Assembly: GCA_948567375.1 (NCBI GenBank)
Contig: OX419761.1
Coordinates: 48,398,243-48,462,242, forward strand
Length of the DNA: 64,000 bases
Direction: 5' to 3'
Source of the DNA: Lunularia cruciata
Lineage: Eukaryota > Streptophyta > Marchantiopsida > Lunulariales > Lunulariaceae
Below, piece by piece: positions 57,561 to 64,000 of the stretch. Numbering within the stretch: the stretch's first letter is position 1; each line of letters begins with the position of its first letter. A model generated the notes under the pieces. The model ran no database searches. It had not been told where the DNA came from and worked only from the letters and a program-made list of their open reading frames with translations. The translations under genes were made by a program, and so were the position numbers.

Positions 57561-60014
57561 ACTATCATTATTCTTGTGCTAACCATGGCTACACCTCCCC
57601 ATGTGTGCCTGCCTAGAGCGGCTTGAGATACACCATACTCGGTGTGTCATTGACGCTTTACCTCGCAAGGGATAAAGACCCATGTGGGAAGGATGCACAA
57701 GGACTATGATTGGACCACTTGAGATGCCCACGTGAGACAAATGATCACATCGATAGCAGTGACACTCGGGATTACGCATGCTTCTTTTATCCCTTCATTA
57801 ATCATTTTAGGGATGTCGATCAAGTCGTGTGAATTGTTATTCTCTCAAACGGGTTGCATTTTGGTGTTATTTGAGACTAGTTTTCCATGTCCAATTATAT
57901 TCCATAGGCTACCTTGCACATTCCATGATGAGGCTTGATAGGCTTTTTGCCTACCACTTGATCGTCTGGTGTCGGATCCCTTGGACGAGTTAGCATGGTT
58001 CCTAGTCCTCGCACTCCCTCAATGTTGTCTTTGTTATGCTAGAGGGGGACATGCGGGGCATAAAGAGGTGGTTGCTAGATTTTTCAATTCCGAGCGGGGA
58101 ATTGGGCAGCCCTTTAGGAGGAGTCTATTAGGGCTAAACGTTTTAGGAGACAAGTGTTGTCACATGATACAGTAGAGTACACTTGATTACGACGATTGTC
58201 ACGCCATTTGTAGTGCTATGTCTAGATGCTCGGACACTAGAGTTCCAGTGATAGTAGTTAGAGTTATTTCAGCAGTTTCTCATAGACTACTTTCCGATGG
58301 TCAGATTTTGTGTTTGGGGTACTGACTTCACAGTGGAGCCCACTGTCACTTTGCACCGTCGAGTGTGCCGTCAGCGGGACCGTTAGGGTTTCCGTGCTAG
58401 CTTGAGTCCATGGGGTATAGTTTCGAAGTGAGCTCCAGAGAGCTCACTTCACTGATGTTGAGCCTTCGAGTTCCTGGCTATGGTGGACAGAGGCCGGCGA
58501 GCATCACTTGGATTCTCTATGCTTGAGTGGGTGTGGCTTGACTGTAATCAGTGTCAGTTGTTGGCAGTTTATAGAGTGACAGATCAAGTACTAATCTGAG
58601 TTGAGTTGAGTTGAGAGTGGTAAGCAATCTGATTACATCAGAGAAGTGAAGTCAGGGGGAAATCGGGTGCAAGAACTTTGAGTGTTGGTGGTATCTCCAA
58701 GCTTGGTGGATCGTTGGTAGCTCAATTCAAGTTCAGTATTTCCCTAGTGTGCAGAAGCTCGTTCACGTGATGCAGATTTGGCAGTTAGACGGACGGTGTG
58801 CGGAAGCACTGGCCAAATTTTGAGCAAAGAAGGAGCAAATTTTGAGCAATGGTTGTGATTTTGAGCTCAAGAGGTGAAGGCAAGACCAATTTGGTGCGAG
58901 ATGGGCTCAAAAAGTCAAATTGAAGGTGGAGTTGGGAAGCTCTTCTCATGAATTTCTGATTTGGAAAAACCCGTGTTGTCAAGTTGGCTTGAGTGGAAAG
59001 TTAGCGGGGGATTTGGTAGGCAGCCATCTTTAGGGTTTATGTCAGATTTTACATCAGATTTGGTTGGGATTTACGTCAGATCTTGGCCAAATTTGGAGGA
59101 GTTTTTGTTGTTTGGCCAGATTTGGAGGAGTTTTGCTAGTTTAGAGGACATTCGCGGATTTTGAGAAGTTTTGCCAATTTTGGAGGAGGTTCAAAGTGGC
59201 AAGAAGAAAGGCCTCATTTGGCGTTTAGAGGCTTCGAGGCATAGGGCTGTGGGCTATGAGAGGCTACAAAGGCCTAGAAGAGCCAGCAAGTCAGCTTGCT
59301 GGCGTGAGGCTAGCTAGTTTAGAGTAGATCTTGGTCATTGGTTGGCAAAATCTGCCTTTCCTGCTAGATTGTGCGTAATAGGGTTTGACCCCAAAATCTC
59401 TTGTTCTTAGACTGGTGCCCTAGCCAATTGGTCCACCCTCACTTGTTGTCCTAGTGACTGTGCCATTGTTATCTATACACATGTAGCTTTGGCTAGGAGA
59501 GGCAGTTTGATCCCATTCTTGGTGATCCTAGTAGCTTAGGACTTAGATACAAACTTCTCTTATGCCAAATGCCAAATGCCAAATGGTGGTAGAGTCAGTC
59601 CCGTGTTGTGTTATGAGATGGAGGGTTTTTGTTTAGATTTCTTGTGATTGGATCCACTCCATTCTCTACTTCCTGTTTGTGTACCATGTTTGTGTGAGGT
59701 GCCCTGACTTTTGAGCGTTGGTGCTCTGGTGTGCTCTTGGTGGTGAGGCTGGAATGATGACCAGTCAGACTACTTTTGTTTCTCTCCGGTGAGGCAGGAA
59801 GTGATGACTTGCAGACCGTGAGAGTGCGTGTTATGATGGCAGGTTACAGGTTGTCCTTTCCCCTAGTGTAGTTATCTTGGTTAGAGTTACATTAGTGGGT
59901 GGCGCTTAGTTGGTATTGGCATGTGGTGGTATTGGCACTTGGTGGAGAACTTGTGGTTGCCACTCGCGGTTGCAGTTGGTGGTTTGGGTTTGTTGGTGTG
60001 GTTACTTTGTCACA
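57561..60014. other. Probable LTR and leader of the methyltransferase-bearing element
   Basis: No coding region is supported. The sequence lies directly upstream of gag, so it should contain the 5' LTR and primer site, but the 3' LTR is outside the window and boundaries cannot be fixed. One candidate LTR start is TGTCACGCC at 58197. A possible end is TTAGAGTTACA near 59891, followed at 59911 by TGGTATTGGC, which shares only its first six bases with the tRNA-Met site. Short repeats occur at 58808-58845 and 59083-59190 (TTGGCCAxATTTGGAGGAG), and CCAAATG occurs three times near 59567. Confidence 0.4.
59372..59440 (-). other. tRNA-like sequence, degenerate
   Basis: The minus strand reads GGACCAATTGGCTAGGGCACC, then GTCTAAGAAC and GATTTTGGGGTCAAACCC. 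The first block resembles a tRNA D-arm (A box), the last a T-arm (B box, GGTTCGANNCC), at normal spacing, with a class I variable region. The anticodon stem does not pair well, so this is not a functional tRNA. It could be a tRNA pseudogene or the head of a SINE. Confidence 0.35.
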
Positions 60015-61425
60015 ATGGAGTTCTTTGGAGATTCCAGAGGAGTTAGCCCTACAGTACGCAGTGGGTTTACTCGGAGTGGTGCTCGATATCAGCTTGTATC
60101 TCAGGTCCCAGTAAGAGAGGATATTGACTCTGAGTTGGAGTTTGACACAGGAGCTGATTCAATTGAGAGTGCACTTGGTGTGTCCACACCGTTGTTGTGG
60201 GACATGGACAAGATTTATGGGGCCTATAAAGGCCCTAGGTGTTACTCTGGTACAGTGGGTACCATTGAGTTGGATGACTTCATCCAGGAGTTTGATAGTT
60301 GGTGTGATCTGCAATAGATGCGGAACCCGACTTTGTTCATATCCTTCATGGCATGGAAGGGGTTGTTTCAGCACTTGGAGGGTCCACCAATGGACGACTA
60401 CCATGAGTTCAAGAGAGCTCATTTGGAGGAGATTGAGTTATGGAGACAATATTGGTCTCCACACTATATCTCCATCACTTCAGGCTCGGTGGCCAGGAGT
60501 AGATCAGCTGTACCTACAAGTTCTAGCTCGAGTAGTGTGGGTGGAGCTAGTGGAGGTGCACTAGCTGGAGATAGTGCTACTACGAGTGGAGGTACCGTTG
60601 CAGGAGGTGGTGTGGTACCGGGGTTTAACCCCATGGTGGAGTTCTTCCTATGTTTGAGGCAAAACTACCAGGGAGTACAAACTGACAAGCTAAGGAGCTT
60701 GCAGGATTTCCAGCGGAAGGCTCGAGAGAGCCTATGCAAGGCATACACTCGCATGAGGCGTCTGATCAGTTTCACTCAGGGAGTTATTGAGGCCCAGGCA
60801 GTCCAGTTTTGGTATGGGATACTAGACAAAGTTACGACGTAGAGTTTGTGATGCTATGTTGTTATAGGCTACTTTGCCTACTTAGGCAGTGGTCTTTAGT
60901 TTGGCTGAGCATAGTGAGCTCAACATGGTGGAGAAGAGAGTGGTGACATCTGGATTTGGTATTGAGACCTCATCCACGGCTGTGACTTCTTCTAGAGTGC
61001 AGCAGAGTGCACCACGCCCAGTTGGTTTTTGAGGATAGGATGGATAGCCTAGATCCTATGGAGCGAGTGGAGGGCCTAGTGGAGTTAGACCCTTACCCTC
61101 ATTTTCGGGTCAGCAGCAACCAGTGAGTAGTGGGGTTGCTTGTTGGACTTGTGGTGGACCTCACCATCGCAAAGAGTGTACTCAGGGCAGTGGACCTGAT
61201 ACTTTGGGTGCATTACAGCCATCATAGAGGTAGTGTGAGCATTGCCACAGATTTGGTCACACTAGTGATCGGTGTTTGGACCTACACCTAGAGTTATGGA
61301 GTGGTAGGGCTACTATGGCAGGTAGTAGAGGAGCTCCAGTTCATGGAAGATAAGGTGGTAGAGGTGGTGGTAGAGGATCCACACCTAGTAGGGGTGCAAT
61401 ACCTACCCTTACTTCTAACACAACT
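60015..61425 (+). pseudogene. gag of the methyltransferase element, with two zinc knuckles
   Basis: The first ATG of the frame (60015) opens MEFFGDSRG. The frame runs to 60842 with a single internal TAG at 60315-60317. It includes a gag-type helical region (IELDDFIQEFDSWCDLQ; LEEIELWRQYW), a Ser/Gly/Ala-rich linker, and a second helical region (ESLCKAYTRMRRLI). A one-base shift near 60840 moves coding to the next frame. There two knuckles appear: CWTCGGPHHRKEC (61141-61179) and CEHCHRFGHTSDRC (61234-61275); the second fits CX2CX4HX4C exactly. Several stops interrupt the knuckle region. Confidence 0.8.
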
Positions 61426-62440
61426 ATGGCTACTTGGATTGATCAATTGGAGCAGAGATTGGCTAGTATGGCTATTGCTCAGAGGAGATCAGATTTGGGT
61501 GTTGAGGCTTCTACCTCATATGCTAGTGATAGAGATGCTTTGGACTTCATGTGCGGAGCAGCACAAGTGGATGCATCTACAGCAATGACTAGGAGTGCAG
61601 TATGTGCTCTAGAGCCTAGAGGAGCATCCGTGGAGTTGGACCCACAGAGAGGAGAGGTTGGGAGACAGGTCAGACTTCCCCAGTCTTTCATGCTATCTGA
61701 GGCATTGCAGGCAACATCCATGGTTCCTAGACATCCCAATGTAGGTGTGGTAGGTGGTGATGGAGTACATGATGGACTACCTGCTAGTCAGCCACCTACT
61801 ACTACACAGACTGAGTCTAGTATGATGTTGGGGGCGGCTCAACTGATTATGCGGCATCCTTTGTTTTTGGCCAATGATATGTTTACATTGGGAGTTCACC
61901 TAGCCCCAATATTCCGGTTGGCTGCCATGTTGTGTGAGAGTAGGGATGGTGCAGTTCCTACTACTAGAGTAGAGGTGGTTGGTAGTGGAGCTGACTTGGT
62001 TGAGGAGCATGGGATCCGTTCAGCGACCAGTGGTTTATGGCAGGCAGTAGCGGCTAGACTGGAGGAGTTGCCAGCTAGACTGGCCTTTGAGAGAGCACGG
62101 TTCACACCTGGTGTTGTCCTATTGGATAACCAGAGGGGGATTTTTTGTTTGGTGGGACCTTTAGGGAAGGTCTATACACCACAGAGAGTCTTGTTAGACT
62201 CTGGTGCGCAGCCCCTTATGTTGGGAAAGGCTGTAGTTGTCGGTCTGGAGTTACGGAAGACCGATGTGGAGAGGTGTCTATTTCAGATCCAAACATCTCT
62301 AGGTGGTGGTTTGACACAGTACATCACACGTGGGGAGCTTGTTGTCCAGGTTCAGCCTGGTCATCCGATTGATAGCTCGGTGGTGAGCTCAAGCTATTGC
62401 GACAATAGCTGAGTCATATGATGTACTAGTTGGGGGAGTA
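61426..62440 (+). pseudogene. Aspartic protease region of the methyltransferase element
   Basis: A 328-codon frame (61426-62412), the longest in the window, begins after the knuckles. Its first two thirds have no clear domain (low-complexity, Gly/Val/Thr-rich). At 62176-62300 the retropepsin core is evident: TPQRVLLDSGAQPLMLGK, with the catalytic D-S-G triplet intact at 62197-62205. After a frame change near 62390 the typical end of the domain continues (AIATIAESYDVLVGGVVLYP). Retropepsins cleave the polyprotein during particle maturation. Confidence 0.82.
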
Positions 62441-63860
62441 GTGTTATACCCCATGGGTTTTAGCATTGACTATTGGGAGGAGACAGCCTCTTATAGACCT
62501 GGTTGGCAGTCTGGTGAGGGACGGGTATGTTGCCTACCAGTACGCTTCAGTAGTGGTAGTCTTGGCTCACTACAGTCCGAGACCATGGCAGCATCAATTT
62601 TAGCTTTCAATGGTGCAGTTACTTGGCCTAGTGACTTGTTGGAGGGGAACGCCCATGCAGAGGATACTCCAGTACCAGAGGAGATCACTCGGCTTTGGAG
62701 TACGAGTGGGATTGTTCCATCCACCTTGGATGTTCCATTGTGTAGTTCAGAGGAGGCATTGCAGCAGCATGCAGATCAATTGGTCCAGCACGCTTGGAGT
62801 GGAGCCTTCGTACCATCAAGAGATGAGTGTGAGGATGAGCCTCCAGAGGCGATTGCTTTGACACCTCTAGATACCACACTCATTGCTTGGCAGTATCCAG
62901 TAGAGGAGATATGCCTATTGGAGTTGTTTGGTGGGATCAGCACCGGACTAGTTGCGGTGTTACATGCGGGTATACGAGTACAAAGGTACTTGTATGTAGA
63001 GAGAGATGAGACTGCTAGACGAGTCTCTCTATATCATGTGGCACACTTGGCCTATCACTATCCAAAGTTATTATAGATATTAGCAGTCAAAGGTTACCAA
63101 AAGGCCCTACCATGAGACATTTCCTAACTGGGGGCGCATGACCTAGAGAGACATGGGCCTATTCACTTAGTGATTTCTGGATGGCCATGTCAAGGACATA
63201 CATGTGCTGGTAGAGGATTAGGTCTTCAAGATCCTTGTTCTGGTGTGTTTTGGGAGATGTTACGGATACTACGACATCTCCAAGTTCATCAGTCCGTTTC
63301 TCCAGCTTACCTTTTGGAGAACGTTCCTTTGATGGGTGATTCTTGCACTAGAGTGGTGGCGAGTACACATCATGTCCATTCTTGGATGGGACCTGCTGTA
63401 TTGTTAGATGCAGCTAGAGTGGGATCACAAGCTCATCGTCTCTGTCTTTGGTGGATGAACCTCTTACCAAAGAGGTTCTACAGTGCGCTTATGATGGGAT
63501 TCAACGACTTGACCACATCTTTGTTGATGATATCTTGGATGTTGGGCGTCAGTCTTAGACAATGGTAGTGGCCAATAGGTCACCTATGGCAGTGGTAAAC
63601 CTAGTTGGACAACCTAGAGCCGCATTTCCCACACTCATGAGTTTCCCAAGCTCTCATGCTTTTTGAGAAGGAGGACCTGGACTTGTTTGGGACTCACAAT
63701 TATAGCAGTTGGTGGAGCCCAACGCTGATGAGAGAGAGCGGGTGATGGGTTTTTGCACCGGTATTACCGCTGTTCCAGTAGTGTCAGAGGCATCCAGGCG
63801 TCAGGTGTTAGGTCAGGCTACGGACCTGAATTGTTTGACCTGGATTGTGAGCCTTGGCTT
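62441..63860 (+). pseudogene. C5 cytosine methyltransferase, DNMT3-like, encoded by the retrotransposon
   Basis: C5 methyltransferases transfer a methyl group from S-adenosylmethionine to cytosine in DNA. Visible motifs in order: I, LLELFGGISTGL (about 62912-62947), the AdoMet-binding loop; II, RYLYVERDETARR; IV, GWPCQGH with the catalytic Cys (PCQ at 63185-63193); VI, YLLENVP; VIII, VGSQAHRLCLWW; then, after a frameshift near 63460 and a variable region, ERERVMGF and SRRQVLGQA, matching the C-terminal motif X region. The order is canonical, so it is not a DRM (permuted). Spacing between IV, VI and VIII and the C-terminus fit DNMT3 best, although DNMT3 usually has PCN rather than PCQ. An N-terminal linker (62500-62880) joins it to protease. 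Stops at 63074 and two more before 63170 show it is inactive here. Confidence 0.88.
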
Positions 63861-63864
63861 GGTA

Positions 63865-63898
63865 AAGCGCATCCTACGCTGCTGCGTAGGATGCGCTT
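63865..63898. repeat. Perfect 15-bp hairpin directly after the methyltransferase
   Basis: AAGCGCATCCTACGC (63865-63879) is exactly complementary to GCGTAGGATGCGCTT (63884-63898), with a TGCT loop. The stem is more GC-rich than the surroundings. It follows the last methyltransferase motif and precedes the region where the next coding domain should begin. Open possibilities are an RNA structure at a domain junction (for example stimulating recoding), a protein-binding site, or chance. Confidence 0.85.
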
Positions 63899-64000
63899 GA
63901 TAGGCATCACCACTCGGACACTTGTGAGCCCTGTGCTTATCAAGACGATTCAGGCACATGCTGGGGGCGATGGACTGAGAGGACATGGTATTCTTGGGAC
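63899..64000 (+). other. Continuation of the element beyond the methyltransferase
   Basis: The last 100 bases remain open in one frame (for example TLVSPVLIKTIQAHAGGDG), possibly the start of a linker or the reverse transcriptase region, but too short to identify. The element runs off the window. Confidence 0.35.

Larger units (their letters stand above)
58197..64000 (+). mobile_element. Ty3-type retrotransposon carrying a DNMT3-like methyltransferase, 5' part
   Basis: Coding order on the plus strand is gag (60015 on), two CCHC knuckles, aspartic protease (DSG at 62197-62205), then a C5 cytosine methyltransferase (about 62890-63860). No reverse transcriptase is reached before the window ends. 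All parts share orientation and spacing, with protease passing into the methyltransferase through one long frame. This copy has in-frame stops and at least three frameshifts (near 60840, 62390 and 63460). The left boundary is a guess. Retrotransposons with captured DNA methyltransferases have been reported in dinoflagellates and charophyte algae. Confidence 0.85.

Noticed and set aside
59911..59920. TGGTATTGGC as a tRNA-Met primer binding site for the methyltransferase element
   Set aside because: Only the first six bases agree, and a similar string recurs 16 bases later, so it is more likely a local repeat.
62912..63860. Methyltransferase interpreted as a host DRM gene
   Set aside because: Motif order is canonical (I to X), whereas DRM enzymes are permuted, and the sequence runs straight on from the element's protease.
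1..64000. CRISPR arrays, bacterial operons, ribosome binding sites or rRNA
   Set aside because: Introns, LTR retrotransposons and plant families mark a eukaryotic nuclear genome; no regularly spaced short repeats or rRNA segments were seen.

Overview
The window looks like a chromosome segment of a land plant, most likely a non-seed lineage such as a moss. It is gene-poor and repeat-rich, and I cannot name the species. Two host genes are convincing, both on the minus strand near the edges: a single-exon secreted dirigent-domain protein (524-1150), and a five-exon, membrane-anchored strictosidine-synthase-like (APMAP-type) protein (52928-55756). I built the second by joining splice sites; its five exons stay in frame for 454 codons. 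Almost everything else is LTR-retrotransposon sequence at several stages of decay. Many open frames begin only at non-ATG codons, so I treated most short ones as noise.

Layout: 1-1150 dirigent gene. 1.15-9.5 kb is AT-rich non-coding DNA with palindromes, a perfect 92-bp tandem duplication and a small dispersed repeat family (called D1 here). 10.6-18.8 kb is a minus-strand, coiled-coil-coding repeat that I do not recognise (R1), split by a complete chromovirus (11935-17054, target duplication GGCCT). 19764-26795 is a second chromovirus, itself interrupted by a solo LTR inside its integrase. 27.4-32.3 kb holds a cluster of solo LTRs from three families. 33.1-35.5 kb is a second R1 copy. 36-39 kb is unassigned sequence with a 75-bp tandem repeat. 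39189-48312 is an Athila/Tat-like Ty3 element that has lost gag, protease and reverse transcriptase, keeps integrase, and carries over 5 kb of unrecognised sequence. 48.3-52.9 kb is mostly empty, with a long pyrimidine tract. 52928-55756 is the strictosidine-synthase-like gene. From about 58 kb to the window end lies the 5' part of another Ty3-type element.

The last element is the most interesting object. It reads gag - two CCHC knuckles - aspartic protease (LLDSGA) - C5 cytosine methyltransferase. The methyltransferase has motifs I, IV (PCQ), VI (ENV), VIII and X in canonical, non-permuted order, and most resembles the DNMT3 family. It lies downstream of protease, where reverse transcriptase would normally follow. 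Retrotransposons carrying DNA methyltransferases are known from dinoflagellates and charophyte algae; one beside a dirigent gene would extend this to land plants. This copy has stop codons and at least three frameshifts, so it is a fossil.

A second notable signal is in the LTRs of the first chromovirus: arrays of alternating GAA/TTC modules (heat-shock-element grammar) upstream of a TATAAATA box, suggesting a heat-responsive promoter like that of Arabidopsis ONSEN.
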